Numbered from the stretch's first letter, positions 6,466-17,396 are shown. The stretch is DNA of 39,443 bases from Bacteroidales bacterium UBA1756 (GCA_002314795.1 DCHI01000036.1:8613-48055); one strand, 5' to 3'. Numbers and translations: made by a program. The notes: generated from the letters alone by a model not told the origin.

Positions 6466-9400
6466 ATGAAAAAAGCGCTTGTTATTTTTTTACTGATGAT
6501 GTCCGTGAGTATGACATTTGCTCAATTGGGTGTTCCTGTATTATCCACTCCGACGGATGGGAGCAGTGTTAATTCGTTGAGTACCACGTTGTATTGGAAT
6601 TCGGTGAGTAACATCACCTATTATGATTATCAATATGATACGACGGCAAATTTTGATTCTCCGGTTTTGGTCTCGGGGACACGGTCGCGTTCATACAGAA
6701 ACATTTCCATTAGTGGTTTGCGGATGAATACCACCTACTATTGGCGGGTTCGCACGCGCACTGCAAGCGATACTTCGGCTTGGTCGCAGGCCTTTTCGTT
6801 CAACATTCCCGGCTTAACGGTCACGGCGCCAGAGGATGGTACGACGGCCACAACGCCCTACGTTTATATCAGTTATTCGCTGCCGAGCGGGGCTTCCATC
6901 TATACGGCTTTTGATACGGTTCCCACCTTTGATTCACCGGCCTACACTTACTCGCAAAGCAGTTCTTTTTCGCTTCCTTACTTTGGAAAAACCTATTATT
7001 GGCGTGCACGGGCGTATGCCAATAGCGAATACACTCCGTGGTCGGAAACACGCACCTTGTTTTTGCCTTCCACCGGTCCGCAACTTTATTCACCGGCCAA
7101 CAATAGCACTGTGACGAGTGAATCTACGGAATTGTACTGGCAGAATGACAATTCCTATAGTATGCAGGTGCAATATGACACGGTTCCAACGTTTAATTCT
7201 CCGATGTTGTATCAGACAACGACCACGTCGAGTTACCTTTATACAGAAAGCATTCCGTCCGGAGCGCGTGTCTATTGGCGCGTGAGATACTATAACGGGA
7301 CAACCGGTTCGGACTGGAGTGAAACGCGTGTATTTACGCGGCTCGGCGGCGTACAACCCGTGAACCCCATCAATGGGGCCTTGGTCAGTTCGTTGTCTCC
7401 ATCACTGACATTCAGCGGGATGTATGGTTATTACATCAATTATCAAGTACGATGCGATACCGTTCCGACATTTCAGTCAGGGGCTTTGGTGACCAACAGT
7501 TATTCCCAATATTACACTTATTCAGACAACACGTACAGTTGCAGCGTAAGCGGTTTGCATTTCGACAAGGAGTATTATTGGCAAGTTCGTACCATTTACG
7601 ATGGCGACACCAGCGCTTGGTCCAATACGGCAACGTTCCGAACACCTGGCACGCTTACTTTGAGCAGTCCTCAGAATGGTAGCGTCCAGAGCAACACGTA
7701 TTGCGAATTGAGTTGGAATAGTATCAGCGGCGTAAACAATTATGTCTATTTGATTGACACCGTTCCAACTTTTGGCTCCAGTGCTTTGATGCGTGGAACG
7801 GTTTACAATACGTACGCAGACATTGAGTTGCCTTATTTAGGAAAGACCTACTATTGGAAAGTGGGGGCTTGTACGCAAAATGACACTTGCTGGTCGGAAG
7901 TTTGGAATTTCAGTGTTAATGGAAAGGTCACTTTGTCCTATCCTTCCGATGGAACTACCGTAAGCGGTCTTGAAACGGAACTCGGATGGAATTCTCTCGG
8001 AAACAGTTACCTTCTCAACATTGACACGACCTCTACTTTTGGTTCTCCGGCGGCGGTTACTTATACTATGACGGATACTTATCGCTATATCAGCGGGTTG
8101 AAATTCGGCCAGCGTTACTTTTGGCGTGTGTGTGCCGTTTCTGGTAGCCAGCAGATGGAGTGGTCGGATACGTGGAGTTTTACTGTCCAAAGTTCTGTTA
8201 ACCCTTATTCTCCATCCAACAACAGCACCCTCAGTAGCAATAGTACCTATTTGTATTGGGATTATTTTACGGGTGCTGAAGACTATACCGTGCAGATGGA
8301 CACCACCGCCACTTTTGATTCTCCATCCATACAGAGTTATACCACGACAAGCACCGAATACTATGTGTCATCGTTGGCGTACGCACAGAACTACTATTGG
8401 CGTGTGAAGGCAAGAAACGGTTCGTCTGAAAGCGATTGGAGCAATGTTATGCGCTTCAGTACAATCGGAACTGTGACTCTGAATTCCCCAAGCAATGGCA
8501 GCATTGTGTCAAACTATTCTTCCGTCTATTTTTATTGGAATTACAATTACAACATTTCATATTACCATATTCAATATGATACTGTAGCAGATTTTAGTTC
8601 TCCGTTGGCAACGCAAAGTTTGCAAGAGGTATATGATTATAGTACTTATCTATATGATTTTGAACCAAATAAAATCTATTATTGGCACGTTCGCGCACTC
8701 AGTCCGTACGACTATAGTCCGTTGACTTGGTCTGAAACGTGGAGCTTCAGTACGGAGTCGAGTGTTGAGCCCTACTCTCCGGCCAATGGAAGTACTTTGA
8801 ACGGTTTTTACACTTATTTGGAATGCAATACACGTAATGTTGATGGTTGGATTTACCAATTAGATACGACAGAAAGTTTCAATTCGCCGGAATTGCGGAC
8901 AGACAATTACTACAATAATTATGTAGAGAATTTGGATTTTGGGACGACGTACTATTGGCGAGTGGCGGGCGTTAACGGTACCGATACGATGGCTTGGGGC
9001 GATGTGTGGAGTTTCACCACCGTTGACGGACGTGTCCAACTGCAGTCTCCTGTTGATGGCTATGCCACGAATGCCGTGACGCAGTACCTGACTTGGACAA
9101 ACATTTCCGACTGTAATGGCTACCAATATCAATGTGATACGGTAAGTACTTTTGATTCTCCGGCACTGATTTCCGGAATCCGGAATAGCGGATATAACTT
9201 CATTACATTGAATGACTTATATTATGAAAAAACGCACTATTGGCGTGTCCGTTGTATGATTTCTTCCGACACTTCGGCTTGGAGTGAGACGTGGACTTTC
9301 CGCACGATACAGCACCCCACACTTGTTTCTCCGGTTTCTGGAACAGCATTGGAAGCTCCTTCCGCTACTTTGACGTGGAATAGTATTCAAGGAACAAGAA

Positions 9401-12400
9401 CCTATCAGTACCAGTATGATACGACAGCTAATTTTGCTTCACCTGCTTTGATATCCTATACGACCTCATCCAACAGCGTCAGCATCAGTCCGTTGTACTA
9501 TGGACCTGAATATAGCTGGCGGATGCGTGCCATCAATTATCGGGACACCTCTGCGTGGAGTGACATCTGGACTTTTACTACCCCGCGGACCGTTGTTTTG
9601 AGCACGCCTGCCAACGGAAGCGAATTGACCGGCGTTTCTTCCTATTTTTATTGGAATTATCTTTCTTCCGATTACTATCTTTTCCAAATCGACACGGTTA
9701 GCACTTTCAATTCACAGTGGCTCAGAAATGCCAACGTATATGATTATGGCATCAACCAATCCAACCTTCCCTACGGACGCACTTTGTATTGGCGCGTAGC
9801 AGCCGTCAACAATATTGACCAATCCGATTGGAGTGACGTGTGGACGGTAACTACGCCCGCCTCCGTAACGTTAGTCTCTCCATATCAAGATGCAACGAAC
9901 ATTTCCAGTACGGTTTCTTTGAGCTGGCAGCTCATTTCCGGAAGTACCTCTTACCAATATCAGTACGATACCGTGCCGACATTTGATTCCCCGTTGGCAT
10001 ACACGGGAACCCGTGGTAGTAGTTATAACAGTGTAAGTATCAGTAATTTGTTGTATAATACAAACTACTACTGGCGTGTGAGGGCTATCAACTACAATTT
10101 GCCAGACACTTCGTTGTGGTCGGAAACTCGCCATTTTACAACGAGTGCAAGTGTGGCTTTAAGTTCTCCTGCCAACGGAAGTGTTTCTAACAATATTGCC
10201 AATACACTCTATTGGAATTCAGTTAATGGTAGCAATTACATTTACAATATTGACACCGTAGCCACCTTCAATTCACCGGCTTTGCAGTCGGGAAGCACCT
10301 CTTCCACTTCTGCTTATTTTAGCAATTTATATTATGGAAAAACATACTATTGGCGCATTGCTGCATACAATAGCAATGATACAACGGCTTGGAGTGAAGT
10401 TTGGAGTTTTACGACACCGTCCACCATTTTGCTGAATACTCCGGAAAACGAACTTGTAATCAACACATTGTCACAAACCTTGTCGTGGTACAGTTGCGAT
10501 GGAACTTCTTATTATGAATATCAATACGATACCTTGCCGACATTTGATTCTCCCGCTTTGTATAGCAGTACTTCATCTTATACGAGTGTGACGGTCAGCA
10601 ATCTTTGTTATGAGACGCGCACGTATTGGCGCGTTCGTGGTTGGAATAATGTTGACGTTTCCGACTGGTCGGAAGTGCGTTATTTCAATACTGACAATGC
10701 GATGACGCTGTATGTTCCTGCGAACGATTCTGTTTTGCAAGTGGTCAATCCCCAACTTCGTTGGAATACTTACGACGGCAGTTCCTACTATCAATATCAG
10801 TATGACACGACGGCAACGTTTGATTCCCCGTTATATTACACAGGAACTACATCCTATTTGTATAGAAGTTTGAGCTATTTGCAGTACGGGGCTACCTATC
10901 ATTGGCGCGTTCGTGCTTACCATAGCCGCGACACGAGTGCGTGGTCCCCGGTTTGGAGTTTTACGACGCCATCAACCATTGCTTTGAGTACGCCTGAGCA
11001 GAACAGTATCGTCAACACGTTGTCACCCACGTTGTATTGGAACAGTTGTTCGGGTACAACCACCTACGAGTATCAGTACGATACCGTCGCCACATTTGAT
11101 TCTCCCGCGATGGTGAGTGGAATTCGCAGTAGTAGCTACAATTACGCTTACACCAGTAATTTACAGTACGATACACAGTATTTTTGGCGTGTTCGTGGCT
11201 GGCACAGTTCCGATACGTCCGACTGGTCGCCGGCTTGGAGCTTTAGAACGGCGGGCAGCGTTACTTTGCTCACTCCAGCGAACGGAGACACTGTAACGAA
11301 CATCAGCAATACCGTCTATTGGCAGGAAGTCAGTGGAAGTAATTACATTTTGGAAATGGATACGGTTCCGACGTTTGATTCTCCTGTTTTACAGCATAAT
11401 ACAACTTACTATACTTACTATAGTTACAGCAACTTATATTACGGAAAGACCTATTATTGGCGTGTGGCCGCGTATGCTAATGGAGACACGACGGTGTGGT
11501 CGGATGTCTGGCATTTTACGACACCCGACAAAATCATATTGAGTTCTCCGGAGATTGGTTCTGAGAATACCACGCTTTCACAATATTTTTATTGGAATAC
11601 TTGCAGTGGAACAAATTATTATCAGTATCAGGTAGATACACTTCCGACGTTTGATTCCCCGGCTGTTTTTGCAGGAACTCGCAGCAGCAGCTACAATTAC
11701 GTTTCCCTTAGTAATTTGTTTTATGAAAATGAAATCTATTGGCGCGTCCGTGGCTGGAACAGCGTGGATACTTCCGATTGGAGTGATACTTGGTACATCA
11801 CTACCACCGGGCGTATGACTCTGTCAGCACCGGTCGATGGAACCATTTTGACCACGGCCAACCAAACGTTATCTTGGAACAGTTATTCCGGAACCTCCTA
11901 CTATCAATACGAGTACGACACAACGGCTAATTTCAACTCGCCGAGTCGAGTTTCTTCAACCACTTCCAGCACCTCAGTTAGTATCAGCAATCTGATTTAC
12001 GACACTCGTTATCATTGGCACGTCCGTGCAATTAACAGTCGTGACACCAGCGCGTGGTCAGATGTTTGGACGTTTACCACACCCGTTGAGGTAACGTTGC
12101 TCACACCTGCCGATGGCACGATTTCCACCACCATCAGCAATTCCATTTCCTGGCAAAGCATCAGTGGAAGCAGTTACATTTATGATTTGGACACGGTTGC
12201 TACCTTTGATTCGCCGGCTCATCAAACTTCTTACACCTCTTCTACCTCACGCTCATTCAGCAATCTGTATTATGGAGCAACCTATTATTGGCGCGTGGCT
12301 GCGTACAACAGCAATGACACCAGCCGTTGGTCAGAAGTGTGGACCTTTGTTACGCCTGCTAAGATAGAACTGAGCAGTCCAGCCATTGGAACTGTGGTGA

Positions 12401-15400
12401 GCAATTCTTTGTCACAATATCTTTATTGGAATACTTGTACGGGAACGAATTACTATCAGTATCAGGTAGATACACTTCCAACGTTTGATTCCCCGGCTGT
12501 TTTTGCAGGAACGCGCAGCAGCAGCTACAATTACGTTTCCCTTAGTAATTTGTTTTATGAAAATGAAATCTATTGGCGCGTCCGTGGCTGGAACAGCGTG
12601 GACACTTCCGATTGGAGTGACACGTGGTACTTTACTACCGTTGGCCGTATGCAGTTGACGTCTCCCGCGGATGGCACCGAATTGTCGTTGGTTAATCAGA
12701 CCCTGTCCTGGAATAGTTATCCGGGCTCCTCTTCTTATCAATATCAATATGATACGACAGCCAATTTCAATTCGGCTGCAATGGTAGTCGGAACAACGAG
12801 CAGTACAAGCTATTCTGCCTCCAATTTCTATTTCGGAGCTACCTACCATTGGCGTGTCCGTGCCATTGACAGCCGCGATACGAGCGCTTGGTCTGATGTT
12901 TGGACCTTTACGACTCCGGCAGTCGTTACGTTGGTTTCACCGGAGGATGAAAGCGTTCTTGCAACCGTCTCACAGCAGTTGAGATGGAATAGTATTGGAA
13001 ACAATATCACTTACCAGTTGCAATATGACACCGCTGCGACATTCTCTTCGCCCATTTTAGTAACCTACAATACGACAAGTACCTATTACACGGCCTCCAG
13101 TCTTTGTTACGGTGCGCATTACTACTGGCGTGTGCGTGCAACCAACAGCGTTGAAACCTCCTCTTGGTCAGACGTTTGGGAATTTAATACACAAGGAAGT
13201 GTCACGTTGATTTCTCCGGACGATAGTTCGGCAATTACTGATATCACCACCTATATCACTTGGAGCTCTTTCCCTGGCACATCCAACTATCAGTACCAAT
13301 ACGACACGGTCCCGACGTTCGATTCTCCATTGTCCTCAATGATTTCTACTACGAGCACGAGTGCCTACCTCAGCAATTTGCAATATGGCAAGACTTACTA
13401 TTGGCACGTCCGTGCCATCAATAGTGCCAATGCGTCAGCGTGGTCTGAAACGTGGACCTTTACGACACCAGGTAGCGTCACGCTAAGCAGTCCCGAAAAT
13501 GGATATGTCAGCACCACAATCAGCAATACCTTGTACTGGAATTCCATCAGTGGCTCTTCTTCCTATATCTATGAAATTGATACGGTATCTACTTTTGATT
13601 CACCGGTTTATGGAACAAATACCACATCTGGAACCTCTTATTCTTTATACAATCTTTATTTTGGAAAAACTTATTATTGGCGTGTTAAAGCACAAAATTC
13701 GTACAGCACTTCCGATTGGAGTGAGACTTGGCATTTCACGACGCCGTCCCGCACCACGTTGTCGTCGCCTGCCGATAGTACCGATATTACTACGTTGTCG
13801 CAAACTATCTATTGGAATACGCTGAGTGGCACGACCACCTATCAGTATCAGTGCGACACGACAGCCAACTTTGATTCTCCCGCACTGATTTCGGGAACTC
13901 GTAGCAGTAGTTATAGTTACGTATCCCTCAGTAGCTTGTGCTTTGAAAGTACGAACTATTGGCGTGTCCGCTGCATCAATAGTGTGGACACTTCCGACTG
14001 GTCGGAGGTATGGACTTTCAATACCGTTGGCCGAATGACTTTGAGCTCGCCTGCGGATCTCAGTACCCTTTCAGGTGTAAGTCAAACCCTCTACTGGAAC
14101 AGTTATTCCGGTGCTACTCGCTATGAATACCAGTATGACACCACGGCGACGTTCAATTCTCCGATTGCCGTTTCCTACACCACAACCAGTACCAGTGCAA
14201 GTATCAGTAACTTGGCCTACGCGGCCCATTACTATTGGCGCGTCCGTGCCATCAACAGTCGGGACACCAGCGCTTGGAGCGATGTATGGAATTTCTTCAC
14301 TCCATCGGCTATTCAATTAGTTTCTCCGGCTGACGGCTATGCCTCATCTTCTGTCTCGATTTCGTTACAATGGACGGGTATTAGTGGTAGTTCATACATC
14401 TACGAATTGGACACCGTTCCGACGTTTGATTCACCATTATATTATTCTTCAACAACAAGTTACACAAGCGTTTCCGTCAGCTCGTTGCATTATGGAAAAA
14501 CTTACTACTGGCGTGTGGCGGCCATCAACTCTGTGGATATGTCTGCTTGGTCATCGGTTTGGAGTTTCACGACACCGGCTCGCACCACGCTATCCTCTCC
14601 TGCCGACGGCACCGTTTTGACAAGTCTTAGTCAGTATTTCTATTGGAATACGCTCAGTGGAACTTCAATGTACGAATACCAGGTAGATACCTTGCCAGAT
14701 TTCACTTCGCCTGCTTCCTTTACGGGCACCCGTAGCAGCAGTTACAACTACGTTTCTCTCAGTAATCTCTTCTTTGAAAATACTATTTACTGGCGCGTCC
14801 GCTGTATCAACAGCGTGGATACTTCCGATTGGTCAGACACGTGGAGCGTGATGACAACGGGACAAATGACGTTGCAGAGTCCGGCGGATGGAACCAACCT
14901 GACTTCTACGAATACTTACTTGTATTGGAATAGCTATAATGGAGCCAGTTACTATCAGTATCAGTACGATACGACGGCTACTTTTGACTCTCCTTTCGTC
15001 TATAGTGGAATCACCTCAAGTACAAGTTCTTACATCAGCGGTTTGAGCTACGGAGTGACTTACTACTGGCACGTTCGCGCCGTCAATTCCCGTGACTCCT
15101 CCGCGTGGTCTGAAACGTGGACCTTTATGGTATCCGACAGTTTGACTTTGATTTCACCTGCCGATGGAACGGCGTTGTCTTCTGTCTCCTCCTATTTCAA
15201 CTGGTCCGGAATCAGTGGTAGTTCCTATTTGTTGCAAAAGGACACCGTGCCTACTTTCAACTCACCGGCATTAACCAACAACACAACGAGCAGCACGAGT
15301 CTCTCACTTTCCAATTTGTATTACGGAAGAACGCACTACTGGCGTGTGGCCGCTTACAACAGCACAGATACTTCCGCTTGGTCGGAAGTATGGCGTTTCA

Positions 15401-17367
15401 CTACGCCCGCTCGTACCACGCTTTCGTCTCCAGCCGACGGAACTTCCATCACTTCGTTGTCTCAGACGATTTATTGGAACACCATCAGTGGAACGAACTC
15501 CTATCAATATGAATACGACACCGTGCCTACTTTCAACTCGCCGGCTCATCGTACAGGAAGTGCAGGAACTTATTATAATTATGTAACTATCAGTAATTTG
15601 TATTTTGAAAGTACCATTTATTGGCGTGTGCGCTGTATCAATAGTGTGGATACGTCCGACTGGTCTGCAACGTGGCATTTCAATACGACGGGCGGAATGA
15701 CGTTGCTGTCTCCGGCCGATAACAGTACCATCAGTACTGTGGATGTTTCTCTCTCGTGGAACAGTTATACGGGAGCAAGCGGTTATGTTTATGAATACGA
15801 CACGGCCCCCACTTTCAATACCCCACATCATTATTCGGGATATTCGTACTATACAAGTGTGAGTGTCAGCGGTTTGCAGTATGGAACTACCTATTACTGG
15901 CGCGCACGTGCTATCAATAGTGTTGACTCCTCTGCGTGGTCTGCAACGTGGCAATTTACTACGCCGGGCACCATCACGCTCACATCTCCGTCGAACCAAA
16001 CGCTCGTTTCCGGAACTGACGTTACGTTGCAGTGGAGCGGAATCAGCGGCAGTGATTATATTTACGAAGTAGATACCGTTGCAACTTTCAACTCTTCGTA
16101 TAGAATGACGGGAACGACGTATTCTACGTCACGTTCATTCTACTCGCTTTACTATGGCACTACCTACTATTGGCGTGTGGCTGCCACGAATGGAACGGAT
16201 ACGAGTGCGTGGTCTTCGGTATGGAGTTTTACAACCCCCGCCGCGGTTACACTTTCGTCTCCCGCCAATGGCTCCACGACCTATTCCACAAGTTTGTATC
16301 TTTACTGGAATTCCATCAATGGAAGTTATTATCGTTACGAATTGGACGAAACGCCTAACTTTGATTCCCCCAGCTTGCAAACAGGAACTACCTACAGCAC
16401 AAGTGCTTATTTTAGTGGCTTGTCATACGGTGTCACCTATTATTGGAGAATCCAAGCGTACAATGACAATGATGTCGCTGAGTGGTCACAGACGTGGAAT
16501 TTCACCATCTTGAGTTCCTTGCTTCCGAATGCGCCCATCTTGATTTCTCCTGCCAATGGTAGTGTCAATGTTCCAACGGGCGGACAGCCGCTTACTTGGA
16601 ACTCGCTTCCTAATGCAACCGATTATGAAGTTCAGTATACCACCGACAGTACATTTTCCGGAGCAGCCACGTTCATCGCCTCCAGTTCCTTGTTTATGTT
16701 GGGCGGTTTGAGTACGAACACTACTTATTACTGGCGTGTCAGGGGAAGAAACTACAACGAATACTCTCCCTGGTCCGACGTATGGCACTTCACGACGGCG
16801 AACTGTTCCGTATATGCACCTACGCAAATTGAGTCCGCTTGCGAAACATTCTCGTGGCGCGGACGCACGCTTACGGCAAGTGGCGTCTATCGCGACACCA
16901 TCGTCCATACCGACGAGTGCGATAGTATCTACATCCTTTCTCTTACCATCTATCATAATGTTCAGAATGAAATTACAGTTTCGGCACAAGGAAGTTACAC
17001 GTGGAATGGAACTACTTATAATACCTCCGGCGATTATGTCCAAACCTTCACTTCCGCTGGCGGTTGCGACAGCACCGTGACGCTGCACCTGACCATTACC
17101 ACAGGCATTGCTGACCACGCAATTCTCTCCGGTCTTCAAATTTACCCGAACCCGACAACAGGAGAATTTACGGTTCATATTTCTGATTCTCAGTTGATTT
17201 CAGAAATCAGAGTCTATGATATGGTAGGCCATTTAGTAATGATGAAAAAGGTGGAAGGTGAGGAAACGAAGATGGATCTTTCAGAGGCCAACCCTGGAAT
17301 GTATGTTTTGCGGTTTGCCCAAAACGGACGTATCGTCGGTTCTTCCAAGGTGATTGTAACGAGGTAA
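6466..17367 (+). CDS. Giant T9SS-secreted protein with about 37 fibronectin-III-like repeats
   Basis: This 3,633-residue protein has a signal peptide (residues 1 to about 19, charged start, hydrophobic core, cut near TFA|QLG). About 37 tandem repeats of 88-98 residues follow and run to about residue 3446. Each repeat has a conserved frame: a SPADG-like turn at the start, YWNS, YQYDTxxTFDSP, SNLxYG, TYYWRVRA, then DTSAWSxVWxFTTP. This is the pattern of fibronectin type III-like modules in Bacteroidota surface proteins. Two approximately 45-residue repeats ending in CDS and GCDS follow, then a C-terminal T9SS type A sorting domain starting at LQIYPNPTTGEF (nt 17134) and ending VIVTR. It is therefore exported by Sec, passed through the outer membrane by T9SS, and the tail is removed on anchoring or release. 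A role in adhesion or surface-layer formation is an inference; no catalytic domain is seen. No T9SS machinery gene is in the window. Confidence 0.9.
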   Translation: MKKALVIFLLMMSVSMTFAQLGVPVLSTPTDGSSVNSLSTTLYWNSVSNITYYDYQYDTTANFDSPVLVSGTRSRSYRNISISGLRMNTTYYWRVRTRTASDTSAWSQAFSFNIPGLTVTAPEDGTTATTPYVYISYSLPSGASIYTAFDTVPTFDSPAYTYSQSSSFSLPYFGKTYYWRARAYANSEYTPWSETRTLFLPSTGPQLYSPANNSTVTSESTELYWQNDNSYSMQVQYDTVPTFNSPMLYQTTTTSSYLYTESIPSGARVYWRVRYYNGTTGSDWSETRVFTRLGGVQPVNPINGALVSSLSPSLTFSGMYGYYINYQVRCDTVPTFQSGALVTNSYSQYYTYSDNTYSCSVSGLHFDKEYYWQVRTIYDGDTSAWSNTATFRTPGTLTLSSPQNGSVQSNTYCELSWNSISGVNNYVYLIDTVPTFGSSALMRGTVYNTYADIELPYLGKTYYWKVGACTQNDTCWSEVWNFSVNGKVTLSYPSDGTTVSGLETELGWNSLGNSYLLNIDTTSTFGSPAAVTYTMTDTYRYISGLKFGQRYFWRVCAVSGSQQMEWSDTWSFTVQSSVNPYSPSNNSTLSSNSTYLYWDYFTGAEDYTVQMDTTATFDSPSIQSYTTTSTEYYVSSLAYAQNYYWRVKARNGSSESDWSNVMRFSTIGTVTLNSPSNGSIVSNYSSVYFYWNYNYNISYYHIQYDTVADFSSPLATQSLQEVYDYSTYLYDFEPNKIYYWHVRALSPYDYSPLTWSETWSFSTESSVEPYSPANGSTLNGFYTYLECNTRNVDGWIYQLDTTESFNSPELRTDNYYNNYVENLDFGTTYYWRVAGVNGTDTMAWGDVWSFTTVDGRVQLQSPVDGYATNAVTQYLTWTNISDCNGYQYQCDTVSTFDSPALISGIRNSGYNFITLNDLYYEKTHYWRVRCMISSDTSAWSETWTFRTIQHPTLVSPVSGTALEAPSATLTWNSIQGTRTYQYQYDTTANFASPALISYTTSSNSVSISPLYYGPEYSWRMRAINYRDTSAWSDIWTFTTPRTVVLSTPANGSELTGVSSYFYWNYLSSDYYLFQIDTVSTFNSQWLRNANVYDYGINQSNLPYGRTLYWRVAAVNNIDQSDWSDVWTVTTPASVTLVSPYQDATNISSTVSLSWQLISGSTSYQYQYDTVPTFDSPLAYTGTRGSSYNSVSISNLLYNTNYYWRVRAINYNLPDTSLWSETRHFTTSASVALSSPANGSVSNNIANTLYWNSVNGSNYIYNIDTVATFNSPALQSGSTSSTSAYFSNLYYGKTYYWRIAAYNSNDTTAWSEVWSFTTPSTILLNTPENELVINTLSQTLSWYSCDGTSYYEYQYDTLPTFDSPALYSSTSSYTSVTVSNLCYETRTYWRVRGWNNVDVSDWSEVRYFNTDNAMTLYVPANDSVLQVVNPQLRWNTYDGSSYYQYQYDTTATFDSPLYYTGTTSYLYRSLSYLQYGATYHWRVRAYHSRDTSAWSPVWSFTTPSTIALSTPEQNSIVNTLSPTLYWNSCSGTTTYEYQYDTVATFDSPAMVSGIRSSSYNYAYTSNLQYDTQYFWRVRGWHSSDTSDWSPAWSFRTAGSVTLLTPANGDTVTNISNTVYWQEVSGSNYILEMDTVPTFDSPVLQHNTTYYTYYSYSNLYYGKTYYWRVAAYANGDTTVWSDVWHFTTPDKIILSSPEIGSENTTLSQYFYWNTCSGTNYYQYQVDTLPTFDSPAVFAGTRSSSYNYVSLSNLFYENEIYWRVRGWNSVDTSDWSDTWYITTTGRMTLSAPVDGTILTTANQTLSWNSYSGTSYYQYEYDTTANFNSPSRVSSTTSSTSVSISNLIYDTRYHWHVRAINSRDTSAWSDVWTFTTPVEVTLLTPADGTISTTISNSISWQSISGSSYIYDLDTVATFDSPAHQTSYTSSTSRSFSNLYYGATYYWRVAAYNSNDTSRWSEVWTFVTPAKIELSSPAIGTVVSNSLSQYLYWNTCTGTNYYQYQVDTLPTFDSPAVFAGTRSSSYNYVSLSNLFYENEIYWRVRGWNSVDTSDWSDTWYFTTVGRMQLTSPADGTELSLVNQTLSWNSYPGSSSYQYQYDTTANFNSAAMVVGTTSSTSYSASNFYFGATYHWRVRAIDSRDTSAWSDVWTFTTPAVVTLVSPEDESVLATVSQQLRWNSIGNNITYQLQYDTAATFSSPILVTYNTTSTYYTASSLCYGAHYYWRVRATNSVETSSWSDVWEFNTQGSVTLISPDDSSAITDITTYITWSSFPGTSNYQYQYDTVPTFDSPLSSMISTTSTSAYLSNLQYGKTYYWHVRAINSANASAWSETWTFTTPGSVTLSSPENGYVSTTISNTLYWNSISGSSSYIYEIDTVSTFDSPVYGTNTTSGTSYSLYNLYFGKTYYWRVKAQNSYSTSDWSETWHFTTPSRTTLSSPADSTDITTLSQTIYWNTLSGTTTYQYQCDTTANFDSPALISGTRSSSYSYVSLSSLCFESTNYWRVRCINSVDTSDWSEVWTFNTVGRMTLSSPADLSTLSGVSQTLYWNSYSGATRYEYQYDTTATFNSPIAVSYTTTSTSASISNLAYAAHYYWRVRAINSRDTSAWSDVWNFFTPSAIQLVSPADGYASSSVSISLQWTGISGSSYIYELDTVPTFDSPLYYSSTTSYTSVSVSSLHYGKTYYWRVAAINSVDMSAWSSVWSFTTPARTTLSSPADGTVLTSLSQYFYWNTLSGTSMYEYQVDTLPDFTSPASFTGTRSSSYNYVSLSNLFFENTIYWRVRCINSVDTSDWSDTWSVMTTGQMTLQSPADGTNLTSTNTYLYWNSYNGASYYQYQYDTTATFDSPFVYSGITSSTSSYISGLSYGVTYYWHVRAVNSRDSSAWSETWTFMVSDSLTLISPADGTALSSVSSYFNWSGISGSSYLLQKDTVPTFNSPALTNNTTSSTSLSLSNLYYGRTHYWRVAAYNSTDTSAWSEVWRFTTPARTTLSSPADGTSITSLSQTIYWNTISGTNSYQYEYDTVPTFNSPAHRTGSAGTYYNYVTISNLYFESTIYWRVRCINSVDTSDWSATWHFNTTGGMTLLSPADNSTISTVDVSLSWNSYTGASGYVYEYDTAPTFNTPHHYSGYSYYTSVSVSGLQYGTTYYWRARAINSVDSSAWSATWQFTTPGTITLTSPSNQTLVSGTDVTLQWSGISGSDYIYEVDTVATFNSSYRMTGTTYSTSRSFYSLYYGTTYYWRVAATNGTDTSAWSSVWSFTTPAAVTLSSPANGSTTYSTSLYLYWNSINGSYYRYELDETPNFDSPSLQTGTTYSTSAYFSGLSYGVTYYWRIQAYNDNDVAEWSQTWNFTILSSLLPNAPILISPANGSVNVPTGGQPLTWNSLPNATDYEVQYTTDSTFSGAATFIASSSLFMLGGLSTNTTYYWRVRGRNYNEYSPWSDVWHFTTANCSVYAPTQIESACETFSWRGRTLTASGVYRDTIVHTDECDSIYILSLTIYHNVQNEITVSAQGSYTWNGTTYNTSGDYVQTFTSAGGCDSTVTLHLTITTGIADHAILSGLQIYPNPTTGEFTVHISDSQLISEIRVYDMVGHLVMMKKVEGEETKMDLSEANPGMYVLRFAQNGRIVGSSKVIVTR
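11620..11796 (+). repeat. Near-identical 177-bp block, copy 1 (unit 19)
   Basis: By eye this block matches 12454-12630 with five base differences in 177, all synonymous. The copies lie 834 bp apart, exactly one three-unit super-repeat. Other unit pairs in the array differ far more in codon choice, which points to a recent duplication or gene conversion. Confidence 0.85.
12454..12630 (+). repeat. Near-identical 177-bp block, copy 2 (unit 22)
   Basis: This is the second copy of the block at 11620-11796. It encodes the same stretch, from YQYQVDTLPTFDSP to DTSDWSDTWY, with five synonymous changes. Confidence 0.85.
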
Positions 17368-17373
17368 ATGTTG

Positions 17374-17396
17374 GGGGGCATATTCTTTGTGCCCCC
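17374..17396 (+). terminator. G/C-rich hairpin after the giant gene
   Basis: A 7-bp GGGGGCA/TGCCCCC stem with a 9-nt loop lies 7 bp after the stop codon. It is strong, but no T-run follows, so it may stabilise the 3' end or terminate weakly rather than act as a classic intrinsic terminator. Confidence 0.45.

Larger units (their letters stand above)
6526..16803 (+). repeat. Array of about 37 coding repeats (about 91-95 codons each)
   Basis: Repeat units of about 273-285 bp are placed end to end without linkers. From roughly unit 14 onward they sort into three recurrent types. Type A has YWRVRCINSVDTSDWS or RVRGWNSVDTSDWS and ends in TTG or TVG; type B has RVRAINSRDTSAWSDVW and ends in FTTPA; type C has SGSSYIYELDT, YYGKTYYWRVAAYNSNDTSAWS and ends in FTTPA. 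Types A-B-C recur in order at units 19-21, 27-29, 30-32 and 33-35, with a variant (two extra units) at 22-26. The first 13 units are more divergent. Synonymous codons differ widely between most units, so most of the expansion is old. Confidence 0.85.

Noticed and set aside
15304..15999. 231-codon minus-strand reading frame inside the giant T9SS gene, and similar ones along it
   Set aside because: They are antisense shadows of the repetitive coding frame; they recur with the repeat period and have Arg/Ile-rich composition.
17374..17396. Classic rho-independent terminator
   Set aside because: The stem is strong but no T-run follows, so only a hairpin with possible weak termination is claimed.
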